A stretch of DNA of 64,000 nt, taken from the NCBI GenBank assembly GCA_910574455.1, contig CAJSYZ010000005.1:7750001-7814000 (forward strand), given 5' to 3'. Both the position numbers and the translations under genes were made by a program. Shown here piece by piece: positions 1 to 11,339 of the stretch. The first letter of the stretch is position 1; each line of letters begins with the position of its first letter. This stretch comes from Trichaptum fuscoviolaceum. Lineage: Eukaryota > Basidiomycota > Agaricomycetes > Hymenochaetales > Trichaptaceae. The notes beneath the pieces were generated by a model, which ran no database searches, was not told the origin of the DNA, and saw nothing but the letters and a program-made list of their open reading frames with translations.

Positions 1-579
1 CTGGACGTGGTCGAGACTTGTCACATCCCCTCCCCAGACTAGTGGCCTCACTTATGCCACTTGAAGGCCATTCAGGCACGGGCAGACCTCGAGAGTAGAG
101 TGATGAGTAACCGCGACTGTTTGAGCGATGGCAATCCCCTTACAGCCACAGCCACAGTCACACCCAGTTGCCCAGTGCAGACTTCCGAATCTGAATCCGA
201 ATATCGACGACCAAAAACCCACGAGTGATAACTTAAATGTGCGTGCCTGGTGCCAAAGTTCAATAAGTGACGAGATCAAGCCGAAAGTACAGAGCAAAGT
301 GCACAGGGATCGAGTCGAGCACGAAGTGGGGATACCCATTTTGCCGGGAGAACATACCATCTCATGTATTTCTCCGCTCAGGGCGTTTCTTTGACTGTCG
401 AAGGAGACAGAACTTGAATCTGGAGAGGCGGTCAGAGCTGACCGCTCTGAGAAAGGAGCAAGCAGGCTCGTCGACATAGAACAGGTCATAACTAGAGATG
501 TGCGCTAAGGGCCACATCAAGCCACCAATCCTTTGAAATTAAGTACGAGCATTACCATCATCCCGCCCGAACCTCTCTG

Positions 580-804
580 CCGGTTCCACTCGTAGTGGGC
601 GCTCTCCTGCCACGGAATGCCATCGGGCGCGAAGTACTTGTCAAGATACCCTGCGAGCATATCCGGAGGGGAAGGCGGAAGAGAATGAAGGAGGTGAGAC
701 GGTAGAGGACGAGCGCGGTGACGAAGGATTATGTTTACTTTCGCAAGAGCGTTCAGCGATTTGGAGACGATGGGCGGGATGTTTCAAGTTGGAGATGAGG
801 ACAT
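580..804 (-). pseudogene. Decayed cytochrome P450 5' end (left arm)
   Basis: Read on the minus strand from the ATG at 804, this resembles the first exon of the intact P450 at 55597-58121. It keeps the proline-rich opening and the block DKYFAPDGIPWQE, which lies just after the membrane anchor in the intact gene. The membrane-anchor part is out of frame, and a short insertion near 790 adds a stop soon after the start. There is no downstream P450 body. The same fragment follows the DM9-like genes at 24972, 44390 and 60975, so it moved as part of the repeat unit and not as a gene. Confidence 0.75.
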
Positions 805-1246
805 GTTGAATGCCACTCAGACTGTAGCGAGTCAAATGGCTGCCTCGTTAGAGTTGATAAGTAGAAACATGTTTGACGATGCCGGCCGCTGTGCCCCATT
901 TCAAGGTCACCGTCCGTCTCTTCAGAGCAGAATTCAAGACCAGTTCGACCCGTGCCAGCCTGAGTGGCATCTGCCGCCGTGTAAATATATTTCCAAACTT
1001 TGAACCAAATCTTCAAATTTATTCGAGATGTATTAGGGCTTTAACTTGAAGTAGTTGCATGCGGAACTACTACCCTCATTTGCAGCGTCGTCGCGAAGCA
1101 CCAATCTGCTAGATAATCGCGCGAGAAAGTTGCATATGGTCTACATACATAGAACTCGCACAAGACTGCACATGTGTTCCATCTTCAACTCACGATCGAT
1201 GTCTTCTACCATCATACCACATCTAATTGATCTCATGTCAAGGGGG

Positions 1247-2157
1247 TCAAAATCCGAATCCTCCACCCTGTTTGAACATATCTCCGACGTTCATAAAGGG
1301 TAGCTTTGGCATTGGCGGAGGAGGCCCAATGTATGCGAGTACTTCATATTTATCCGAATCACGATAGGAGAAGGTACCGGTCCGCACTTTAGTGGTGAAT
1401 TTGATTAGTTTTCTTTCAAAAGTAAAATTGACTACAGCCAGCCCACCTTGTTCGCCTTCAAGTATAGGGTAGCATAAGATCTCTTTACGACTCTCACAAT
1501 CCGGAACATCTGTAAAGTGGGCCCGTGCAATATATGCTAACTTTCCATGAATCTCTCCCGCTCTAATTGTTCAATTCACTGTAAATGCGTGTTAAAGAAA
1601 AGCGCAGCATAAACACATACGGGACCGGTATACCCTGTCTCACAGGGAAATTGGATAAGTTGAAGTTTCCGGATTGTGGGACCCAGTGAAAATAGCGTGC
1701 ATCGCCAGTTGCTAATTCAAAACCACTAGTATGGTACTGTTGAACAATATATTAGTAGTTATTTTGATAGCGGGGACCTTTACTGTGACGACTTACATCC
1801 TTAAATTCTCCTGTATAACGAATAAATACGACGTGACCATATTCACCGTGACCTACGACTAATGAAGGTACGGGGGCAGTGAGTGGCAAAAGATGTACAA
1901 CACAGAGCTACTCACGCATCTCCTCAGGGTCCAACCAGTCAGGTCTGCGGCTAATGTACATTGTACGGCCTTCGTCGGTCCCACCTTCAATCTTGTCTTT
2001 GATGGCATGAAAGCCATTCACTCCATTAACCTGGATAAGAATCACATTATTAGTCCCAGGCATCGAGAACGTGTGTGTGAAAGCGCACCCATTTGATGCT
2101 ATCCATGACGAATTGCAAACTAGGATCATTCATGACTTGCGATGGACTAGGATCCAT
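1247..2157 (-). CDS. DM9/DUF3421-like protein, copy 1
   Basis: Spliced gene on the minus strand, ATG at 2157 and TGA at 1247-1249. It reads through about six exons separated by introns of roughly 55-60 nt. The protein opens MDPSPSQVMNDPS, then shows a first module with EGGTDEGRTMYISRR and a second with FHWVPQSG, AGEIHGKLAYIARAHF and YEVLAYIGPP, ending QGGGFGF. Glycine-rich turns followed by a YIxRA strand and a closing YEVL are the pattern of DM9/DUF3421 repeats, a lectin-like fold. Family assignment is by eye, not by search. No signal peptide or membrane helix is visible. All splice sites and frames look sound, so this copy may be functional. Its TATA-like motif is altered (TATATGAG). Confidence 0.62.
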
Positions 2158-2560
2158 GTTGAGTTGCGGTTAACTAATAGTCAAAGTCCTTGCAGTTGGA
2201 GAAGCCTACGAGAAAAGACGGCGCCTCATATAGCAGAGGTGGCTGGTGTTTGGATTTGCTTGTGACCGTATAGTTTACCGTTGACCTTCCGCTTATACGC
2301 CAACAAGCTATAACTCCGGAGGTGTACAATACCAAAGCGGAAAAACAGGCAACTGAGTCGCCTCCTTACCGCATACTCGTCTTCTGGCTTTGACATACAA
2401 GTGCACCAGTCCAAACTTTGTTGGAAGGCTGACATGTATACATCTCAGTTCCGGAGGAGCACGACCGCTCTAACCGGCGACCTCAGCGAGGTTGTCCCAT
2501 AGTATGTTCCCATGGAGTCGCTTACTAATAGCACTTCCGCTACTATCGCTACAAGACCCT
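2158..2560 (-). promoter_or_regulatory. Conserved upstream block of DM9-like copy 1
   Basis: This non-coding block is shared by all five DM9-like genes. It contains a distal GATAGCGGAAGTG-like box and a GGGAACATACTAT box (about 2488-2560). A TATA position at 2225-2232 reads TATATGAG here instead of TATATAAG. Function is inferred from conservation and position only. Confidence 0.5.
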
Positions 2561-3810
2561 CAAATGAAGACCACCGGTATGTTTCAAGAGCAAGTAACCA
2601 ATCCTTTGCAAGTAAGTACAAGCATCATCATCCAGCCCAGACCCTTTTTTGACCTAACATATCGTGAAGATCAATGCAGCATTTGTTCTTGATAAATCTT
2701 GCTGAGTCGGTATGGTGGAAAATGAGGATATCAGTCTCATTCTCGGCCTTCAAAGGCGCGTCTTCCTAAGCTGCGGTAGAGAAGGGTTGAGGTCGCATGC
2801 GTACATATGCAGTAGCCAGCGAAAGGAGCGTCAAATCTATCTTTGCCGTTGTGACTGGATGAGAACGTATCGCCATTTTCCTTGTGCCCTGGAGGCTTAC
2901 GAGCAATGATCGAATATATCTTGGTATACTCCTGCGCACATGGCGACAAAGATTGTTCAAGAGATGGTGGAGAAGCTGAAGAAGAGGATGAGGTGGACAC
3001 GGATCGGTCGGTGAATGACGCAGAATATGCATTTAGCACCCACAATATTGTTTGAATAAGCACATAGGGAGACAGTCCCTCAATCCGAATGTCATTGCTC
3101 CTCGTTCAAACCGTAAAGATGCGGGCATATCTTGCCAAATTTATTGTGCGAATGCCAATGAAACTTGAAGACTTGAGCTTGAGATGAGGACTGTTCGAGT
3201 GAAAGGAGCACATGTTTCCGTGCAAGCCGGCGCATCGACACATCTGATGCATTAACTATCCTTGTGGAGCATCTTAAGATGCACATCCAAGCTGAGCTGT
3301 GTCTCGGAGAATCTAAGTACATTGTATTGTATGAGCGACCTTAAAGAAAGATGGTCAGAAACTTCCTGTGGAAATCAGCGTCCATTCATTTCCATTGCAA
3401 AGGGGCACCAATTGAACACGACCGGGCTTAACGCACAAACAACGTTCGCTGGTCGTAAGTATGATACATAGATAGCAGAACTCATCCCTCAATAACAGCG
3501 CATCTAGAGGAACTTGAAGAGGTGGCATGCGACTCGGGACTCTCTGTGGCAAACATTTTTTCTTCACATCCCCACTGACCGTCTAATAGTAGTGAAATAA
3601 TCTTGATTGTCATGGTACACTGGCATTCCGATCAACTCAGAGGGACTTCGTGTAGCGAACGGTGCTATCCAGGCATGGAAAGCCAGACTAGGAATATATC
3701 CCTGTAGATTTCGTCTTCCTTACTTGCGTTAACAAATGTTTGCCGGATTCGTATATGCGTTCGCCGAGAAAGGTACGACCGAACCAAATAATCTGGTGTC
3801 TTGTTGAGAT
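2561..3810. repeat. Intergenic part of the repeat unit, left arm
   Basis: This matches 21958-23215 in inverted orientation. Part of it (about 2700-2930) also matches 58800-59030. An exon-like frame on the minus strand (about 2766-2900, reading ...SLATAYVRMRPQP...) is conserved across the three copies but is cut short here by a changed base. I recognise no product and call no gene. Confidence 0.6.
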
Positions 3811-5316
3811 CTAAAGTAGTAGTTCCTTTACAACCTCGCCAAATTCCGTCCATTCACTGGAGCCGGATTGGCAGCGGCACAACTCCACCGACCTGCTGCA
3901 GAAGTCGGCCAGAAGGGGGAATCGTGTCGTCCCATTCCAGTCGAACATCTCCCGCGAAGACACTTCATAAAGGTCGATCGTCTCGAGGGCTCCTGTATCA
4001 CTCTTATGCAGAAGCGACATAATTGCCGCATCAGCCAGTTGGTCGCCCTTGCTGAACTGGATATGCAGCCGCTTCAATCCAGGAGGCAGTCTATCGGGTA
4101 GCTTGTCTCCGACCATGCTCAAACAGAGGACTCTCACGTCTTGGGCGGTTGGGAGAATGGCGTTGTAGACGATTCGGTTCGTGTAAACGCATTTCAATTT
4201 GGACAAGCCGGGCCCGTTGCCGAGATCCAAGACAGTAGCTAGATCAACGTCGCTGCCACGGTCTGGAGATACTATCAAGGTTTCCAACGACGGTTGAGCA
4301 TGCGGGTGGTCGTTGATCCATCGAATGAATGCTCCGGAAAGGGAAGTCGGATGCAGAGGGGCGTTTATGACAAGTGTCTTCAGCATCGGCGGTTGCCAGT
4401 TTCTCAGATTATCTAGGTGCAGTCGTTTCGGATTTTCGTTCGCACTCTGAAGGTGACTGAGCCATAAAACGGACAGCTTCTTTAGGTTCGACAGCGCATT
4501 GCACAACGGGAGGAAAGTATATACTTGCATCCTGTGAACAGCCGTGTGTGGCCTCCAGTATGGGAACAGCAGCACCTCCAGATTCGACAGCGTCCCGATC
4601 GTCTTAAAGAGTGCGCGCGTGGTGACTGTGCTTTGGGCGTGTTTGAGGGTCATGTTTACGATCGAAAGCGAGCGGAGGTTTGGTAGATGCTTAAGAAGGG
4701 CCGTCAACGCCCACAGGCTCGCATTCGACTCACCCCAGCCGTAGTCGACCGCGAGCTCCCTGATTGCCACTGCGACTGCACTGGGCGGGGGCGGCTTCGG
4801 TATAGTGCTGCCGGACACGCGGTATCGCAGATGCAGCAGTCTGTGTACAGGATCCACCCAAGAACGATGGACGAGAGCCATGTTTTGAAGAGTATGGATG
4901 AGTGTGTTAAAGGCTTCACTCGCGTCTTCGTTTTGGAAATCAAGCTCGTAGCCAGGTACGGCTTCAACGAAAGAGCCCATGTCCTGACGCATGGCCTCGA
5001 TGACCCCGTCCAAGACAATGGGCGAAAAGCCCAAAGGTGAGCCTGAGACAGATCGTTTCAAAAGCAGCCGCTCCCTGTACTCTGCAACCGCGCTGAAGAA
5101 GCTTTCTCCTGAGCTGATGGTGACTTCGGACCCTCTGATCTCTGGGTCTTCCAGAAGTGCGAGGAGCTCGTCAAATGCATGAGCCGAAAGACCATGAGAT
5201 AACGCAAATTGGCCAATGCGAGAGTCGGCTGGGGTCCTGACGGGAATGAGGACCTTGGATATGGGGTCGTGAATGCTGTGTTCGTATTTTCGCAGAGAAC
5301 TTTCAGATAGATCCAT
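3811..5316 (-). CDS. LRR-like protein, F-box/LRR style (left arm)
   Basis: Single-exon ORF of 501 codons starting MDLSESSLRKYEH. The central and C-terminal parts show irregular leucine-rich repeats such as LPNLRSLSIVNM, LSNLEVLLFPYW and LSNLKKLSVLWL, then MLKTLVI and SLETLIV. A segment around residues 140-165 (NMALVHRSWVDPVHRLL) resembles the turn after an F-box in fungal F-box/LRR proteins, but I cannot point to a clear F-box. Such proteins are usually adaptors for protein turnover; that role is inference. The right-arm copy at 20455-21957 differs at scattered residues and by one codon. The open frame is kept in both arms, which argues for recent duplication, gene conversion or selection. 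No introns are seen. Confidence 0.7.
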   Translation of the reverse strand: MDLSESSLRKYEHSIHDPISKVLIPVRTPADSRIGQFALSHGLSAHAFDELLALLEDPEIRGSEVTISSGESFFSAVAEYRERLLLKRSVSGSPLGFSPIVLDGVIEAMRQDMGSFVEAVPGYELDFQNEDASEAFNTLIHTLQNMALVHRSWVDPVHRLLHLRYRVSGSTIPKPPPPSAVAVAIRELAVDYGWGESNASLWALTALLKHLPNLRSLSIVNMTLKHAQSTVTTRALFKTIGTLSNLEVLLFPYWRPHTAVHRMQVYTFLPLCNALSNLKKLSVLWLSHLQSANENPKRLHLDNLRNWQPPMLKTLVINAPLHPTSLSGAFIRWINDHPHAQPSLETLIVSPDRGSDVDLATVLDLGNGPGLSKLKCVYTNRIVYNAILPTAQDVRVLCLSMVGDKLPDRLPPGLKRLHIQFSKGDQLADAAIMSLLHKSDTGALETIDLYEVSSREMFDWNGTTRFPLLADFCSRSVELCRCQSGSSEWTEFGEVVKELLL

Positions 5317-7595
5317 TTCAGTCTCTGGTTAAATTGGTGGTGAGATGAAGGTTGAAGGGAGAGGCAACGTACGGGTAATGTTGGTGGCGGTTGAAGGGAG
5401 GCAACGTACGGACACGGGAATACTAAAACCCGGACTTTCCTGCAATTCAGGTCCAGCCGGCCCTAAATAATTCACTGGCAGTGGCAGCAAATTCACGTAA
5501 AATGTTATTCCCATCGTCAGAAACCCGAGTTCCGTCTTTCGTTAGCTACGCATTCCAGACATCGGGTGTCCTCCGCAGAGTTAGACTCCTCCTTATCACA
5601 CTATAGCCAGCCGTCCAGGATAAAACTCCGAATATGTCACGCTCGCTATGAACACGAAGAAGGGCACTCGCAAAGGGCCTAAGGCGCGGACGCGAGATAC
5701 TTAGACTGTAGAAGGTCTAGGTTGGCTGACGCGCACTATTGTACACAGAGGGTCGCGTGAACGCCATGAAACGGAACAGACCAAATCACCCCAGTTTGTT
5801 CTGCGCAGCGTTGAAGTAAGAAGTCATACAAGGCACTGGCAGTAGACAGGCAAGGATCAATCTACAGGTACCGACTCTTCAAGTCTGCGAGGACTCGGTG
5901 GTCTCGCTCCTTCGCTTGATGCAGGATGCTGGGTTGATAGGGATCGGATAAGGAGTTAGATCGAGACCCAGAGTCAGGGTCTGAGCCAGTCAGTATTCAG
6001 CAGTGAAGGGTACTTTTGTAGGTCGTACAGTTCAATGCATACATACTCAAGGTCGGCAGAACAGAACGAGTTTCCAGATGGAAACAAAGATATAAGGACG
6101 GCCGGTTTACAGCGAATTCGGACGGATGGTGATGCGGTGATCTGACCAATTCAGTTGATAACGCACTATTCCGATAGGTATTTATTGTGTGTGAGTGATA
6201 TGGCGGATGTGGTAATTTGGAAGGACCGAGTAGAGTCTACTTTTCTGGGCCCGGGTGCGTGATGCACGAACGAGGACAAAGGAAGTTCCAGTCACTGAAT
6301 CAATTTGGAACCCGCGTCTGGGGAGTCAGAGCGCTGTATGTAGATTCACGGCATTGATAGTTATAGCCTCAGAGTGCCGCTGCTGCGTAAGGCCCTGGTG
6401 TCTGAGAGCGACAGTGATGGTTGCAAGCCACAAGTGTGTCGCATTTAATTCGGAGTTGTTAAGAGATAGACGCGTCCGCCCTAGTGCATACTCCGTAAGA
6501 GGAGTCCAGGTGCGGTACGACATTGAGCGTGTGTCAGCGAGCGGTACCAGGGACGCGTAGTTTACCGGTCGTTTGGTTGCCTGGAAAAGCACAGCATGCG
6601 CACAGATGTAAGCAAGGTAACGATCGCGAGATCTGAGTATGGAGTTTGTCTCCTAAAAGTCCAAGTACGACGAGCAGAGACAACTTGGATGCAATGGGTG
6701 ATGGCCAGTGAGCAGCAATCATGCGTCCACGTTGAAATGGCATGGGCCATGAGGGAGGGAGTTGCCTCCTCTTGATGTATATGTACAGTATACTGGCAGT
6801 ACTAGGGCACGTCGGTATTACTCCGACGTAAGTCAAGAACTTGACAGATAGGCGCTTACACTGCCTAAAAGTCGTCGTTAATGTTCAATTGGATAGGATA
6901 GGCTGACGGGCACCATCTCTTATGCTCGTAGGTTGCAAAGGGGCTGGTGCCAGTTGTCAAGGAGCGTTCAACGAGAATCAGTAAGAACGATGGTAGGCTG
7001 AGCTCCTATTATGTAGATACATACATACATACACGGAAGTCTCAAATTAGGGGTGGTAGTGATTTGATCCCAGGTAAGCCTTCTAGTGCGCATCGTCTGC
7101 TATCTATCGAAATGGACGCGGTGAGTTGGAAGTTGCCAAGCTCAGATGTACTAGGTGGCTGGAGTCAATCCCGGAAGCAGAGCGCAGTTGATTCTCGGAA
7201 TTGATAGTGGCAGCTTCGGAGGCGGCTTCGTGGAGCCCTGATAGCTGAGAACGACGTTGATGGGATACGCGTTGCACGTAACAGTAGCGACCGAAAGAGA
7301 TGAAAGTACATGTACGAGAGCGACGGCGCACGTCACGGTACTGCCAGTGTACATATGCGGATCCCTACGGAAGAAGGCGATAACTAAAACCAGCAGGTGG
7401 CGGAGCGCAGCGCAACACCACGAAGGGGTGGATAGTGGACACGAATGCCACTGGTACATATGTATGAGTCGATGCGCAGAGACCGTGACGAGGTCGGAGG
7501 GTAGACAACTGTATAGTGAGCTGTGAGCCGTCCATGAGCGTTCTTTTTCAAGGTGGCTGGCCGCGGGTTGCCTGCTCAGGCCCGAGGTACACATG
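5317..7595. repeat. Head block of the repeat unit, left arm (no gene called)
   Basis: This is the inverted match of 18165-20454. It contains the LRR gene's upstream region, with a short internal duplication around CGTACGTTGCCTC at about 5368-5411, and over 2 kb with only short frames. An 88-codon frame (6326-6592, minus) is open in both arms but broken in the older copy near 30300-30560, so I do not call it. Confidence 0.6.
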
Positions 7596-8128
7596 TCACT
7601 ACCGTGCCAATAGCATTTTCTCACGGACCACATTCAGCAGCTCCGAGTCGACTGGAGAGTCTCTGTCATAAGATTCAAGTTGTCAGTGAACCCCTTGTCT
7701 TCTGTCCGATTTTCAAGACTTTCAGCTTAAATCATACTTCTAACAAGGAATGGGCTTCGAATCCGCTGGGTTCGTTTTCTGAATCTGCCGCTGAAGATAA
7801 GCTAAGTAACCGTGCTTAAAACCAAGACATTCTCTGGTAGTTTTACCCCTCTTTGATTAAAGTAGCAGCGGAGACATGGTATTCTGCATCATTCTCATAC
7901 CTCCCAGTGAACGAGCGCTTGATAGGCGCTTTAAGATGGGTGTTTTTCAATTTGAAACTCCGACAAAACTTGAACCAAACTAGTGCAGTGTTTCCATCGC
8001 GACGAATCATCACACTTGCCAGTTGTCAATCTTCATCCTTACGGACCATTCAAGTCCTATCTCCTCAAGACTCAACTTGCATACTCTCTACCCTGTATTA
8101 GTTTGACGAAAGAAACTGCGAGCTCAAG

Positions 8129-9609
8129 ATGCCAGGTGAGCAGCTCAGTCTGGTCTTGTCCACCTGGGCGCTTGCTGATACGGCATACCTTCTGTTATAC
8201 GCTCGTGGACAAGAAGGTGTGTACCACAGATTCCGGGAACTAGTTATAAAGAAGCTCTGAGATTCATCCATTAATTAGCTTACAGCCGTGGTTACGACTC
8301 AGACGTACCATCGGAAAAGCTTGAGATGTACGTAGTTGCAATTACAAAAGCTCTTCATCTTTTTAATTCAAGCTGCTCTTAGAAAGATTAGAATCCTTCG
8401 ATTTACAGTGAGTCCACCAGACCATTCATCCACATAAGTGGCAACTTTCAGACATTTCATCATTAAGGTTGAACTTATACAAGAGCGCCTCCGGAAATAT
8501 GCCAGTACCGGAACTGATATGCGGAAGATTGACAAAGCACTATCTAAAGTACACAATGATTTGCTCGTTTTGGCTAGTAATACACTTAGAGTTGTCTATG
8601 GTACGTATCTGATATGGCACTTAAGCTCTCAGGTCAAGGTTCTGATTGACTTGATTGGATGGTTGATATAGATGGCCAAATTAATGCGGAAGCAATTAAG
8701 GACACTGAGATTTCCCTTATTCATCTTCCATCTGCTATCTCGAATTTTGCACGAGAAGTATCTGTATACGAGCGTTTCTTCTCTTTCGAAGGGACTCAAA
8801 TAATTCTAGCTGAAGTCAAGGTTCGTTTTGGAGCTTATTGTACCGTAGCTCTCCACTTAATATCTACAACATAGACCTTTTCTGAAGGCTTGAAATTATT
8901 GGCACTCGAAAACGAGGCTGAAAAGAAGGAGTTTATCAACGGTGTGCTTCTTACCGGATTGCCTTATTGCATGGACATTATTATCAAGGATTTACATGGT
9001 ATGTAAATATCTTAAGATTACAGTTCATTATTCATAAGAAATCCTGTAATTCCTTACACATCAATAGGAATTTGTGCCTGTATTGCTCGGGACCAAGCTG
9101 AAGATGAGAAGAAAACATATAATCGATGCCTAAGCATTTTGACAACTGCAGTTTTCCTATCAAGTGTCACAGCTACGACTTTACAGACTGTTTTATCATT
9201 GACGGAACATGCCACTCTCAGATTTGTTATTGTGAACTGGAGTATTTCACTATCCTTCAGCATTTTTTCCACTATGATGTGCTTTCTTGCTTTAGTACTT
9301 CCATCGGAAACATTGGCTTCTCGATTGCCTATCATGGGGGGCACGATTTATCTTGCTATGTCTTTTCTTTCCTTGACAAGTGGCTTCCTATTATTTCTTA
9401 GCAGTCAGGTGTCTCATGTTAAGCATAACTTACAGTGCTCCATTAACCCCTTGGCTCATCAGGCTGGAGATTTGGAAAGGGACTTGATCTTCAGTCTGAT
9501 TACAGTTTCAATTGCGATTTTAACCGTGGCCTACATCAGTAAACACTGTGAAAGGAGCGGGGACAAATACAACAGTCTCCACAAGCCAAATGGTGAAAGG
9601 GCTGTGTGA
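8129..9609 (+). CDS. Multi-exon four-helix membrane protein, family unknown
   Basis: My exon chain starts at ATG 8129 (MPGEQLSLVLSTWALADT) and runs through about seven exons to TGA at 9607-9609, giving about 370 residues. Well-supported introns begin after VVYG (near 8600), after LAEVK (near 8820) and after KDLHG (near 9000). The first two introns are less certain. The N-terminal half is soluble and partly charged, with ELIQERLRKYASTG suggesting a helix. The C-terminal half has four hydrophobic spans at about 9140-9200, 9220-9300, 9335-9405 and 9490-9540, then a short polar tail. I do not recognise the family. It is the only complete gene besides the ammonium transporter inside the spacer of the inverted repeat, and it has no second copy in the window. 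Confidence 0.65.
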
Positions 9610-10085
9610 GGTTGGCACCGAGAGGTCAGAAGCTGTCAAGTCAGTTAAATCCACTGATTGTGTCGTATTCATTGTACTGAATGAAAAGAAACAGAGGCGC
9701 ATCATATACATCGTATTATTTCCTTCCACATACACGCGTGCTTGAGTTCATTGAACCAAATTTCTGGGATGACGTTGTATCACATCATACCAAAACAAAT
9801 ACATATGTTTCTCATCATTATAGAGAACTTCAAGTCCATAGTAGTAAGGTAAAAAAGCAAATCAACGGCGATGAAAGCCGAACGATTACACATGAACAAA
9901 CTAGTAAGATTATTACACACCCGAATGGAAAAAAGATCAATGAATCTAGGGAAAATGGATAGCGGCGGTGTATGGTGCGAGGTTGATGCAATGAGAACTG
10001 AGCATTAGTACATTTAATAAAGGGAGAGCAGCAACGACGAACAACAACGAACAAACGGTCCGATCCTCTAGTTCAACCCTTTTGG
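9610..10085. other. Non-coding stretch between membrane protein and amt fragment
   Basis: Only short, low-complexity frames occur here. I see no splice-linked coding pattern and no repeat shared with other parts of the window. Confidence 0.4.
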
Positions 10086-10089
10086 ACTA

Positions 10090-10305
10090 TAGATCACGTA
10101 GCCGACATCTCCTTGTCCTTCAGGCCCTCGCTGCTGTTTCCCTACAGCTTTCATTGGCAAGATGGTGGTGATGGATTTGGTCAGGCTCGCAACCGCCAAT
10201 GGCCTGGACATCCTCCAGGTCCCGAGGGCGTATGCGGAAGGTGCCCGCTGAGCTCTGCGTCCAGTCCCTTATAGTCGTACGCAGCCCTACCGAGCTGGAG
10301 GAGAC
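10090..10305 (-). pseudogene. 3' end fragment of an ammonium transporter gene
   Basis: On the minus strand this reads AYDYKGLDAELSGHLPHTPSGPGG, split by a frame change. This is the cytoplasmic tail of the intact ammonium transporter at 14504-16111, which has AYDYVGLDAELGAHLPHTSSGPGG. The histidine run near the end (IHHHHLANE) matches the intact tail (IHHHLGKEG) in another frame. None of the transmembrane body is present, so this is a dead duplicate of about 200 bp. It lies in the same orientation about 4 kb downstream of the live gene. Confidence 0.8.
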
Positions 10306-11339
10306 GCGCATGGATCTACAACACGCAAAGACAAGCCACCGGAAATCGAGATTGGCCCGTCGTTTGAGATTGTGTCCACGAAGACGATATGTTGGAGGCA
10401 GGCGCGGACGGCACATGGCAAAACAGCGATATGAAGGGGTAACTTAAAGCTATATGAGAGAATTGATGATAAGCAAAGGCCGTACGAGAACTGGCTCAGC
10501 TAACACTGTCAGCAAAACAAAGACGTACCCATTTCAGTCACAGAGTCAAGCCACCTTGCATTCATCCTCATGAACACCATCGTACCACCTCGAAGCACCT
10601 CGAGTCTATTACGCCATTCCAAGCATCAGAAAGGTTGTTCCTTCACGTTGAATATGATATGGTAAATCAGTCAGGTTGGAAAGATAGTCAAGCACCACGA
10701 TCGACCTTCAAAGCTACGTTTGTTAGTTGAGATATGAGAAGACTGAAGTCGCGCATGTACATCCACAGTAAATTGAAAGCCTAGACCGCCGTCACCACTT
10801 GACCCATTCAATAAGCTGCCTGGAAAAAGGTAGCGGACGCCTGCGCCCAGAGGAAGCCCACGTACTTCTTGAGAGGACGACTTGCGTGCGGAGGAGCTAA
10901 TGGCGAGTAGGCAAAAGAAGAGGGTCTGCTGAGCTAGTTCCGAAAGTATCTGAGCGCAACGTGCTTAGCACAGAGTACCGCCTTAAAGTGAAAGTAAAGG
11001 AGAGGAAACGCACGGCAAATCACCTCATGTAGTTCATTCGATAGCGAGCTGCTAACCTTGGAAGTGATCTTGCAAGAAAGTACAGACAAGTCTAGAGAAA
11101 GTTGTTGCTCCGAGAGGATGGAAAATGATGCAGATAAAAAGCCAAACTGCTCGAATGGCGAACATCCTGTCGGCGTCTCGGCGATGAAGGAGGATAACAT
11201 ACGTTGATTGAGAGCATACACGTCCAAGCCTAAGTATTACAAGTTCCCACGATTTTTGGACCCCGAGTCGGAGCCCGGATGCGTTCTGTGCGGCCGACGT
11301 GCTATTCCAGAACATTAGGTATAGTCTTGACTCTTTGCT
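10306..11339. other. Non-coding stretch, spacer of inverted repeat
   Basis: Only short frames without splice support are seen. No match to other parts of the window was found by eye. Confidence 0.35.

Larger units (their letters stand above)
1..7595. repeat. Left arm of large inverted repeat
   Basis: This stretch is the reverse complement of 18165 to about 25790, with high identity throughout. The matches include the LRR gene, the DM9-like gene, the P450 5' fragment, and the non-coding block at 5517-7595. The repeat runs out near 7595, just after the motif that reads CCGCGGGTTGCC. At the other end it is cut by the window edge, so the true arm is longer than seen. Differences between arms are scattered substitutions and small indels, for example one codon missing from the LRR gene on the right. 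Confidence 0.93.
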
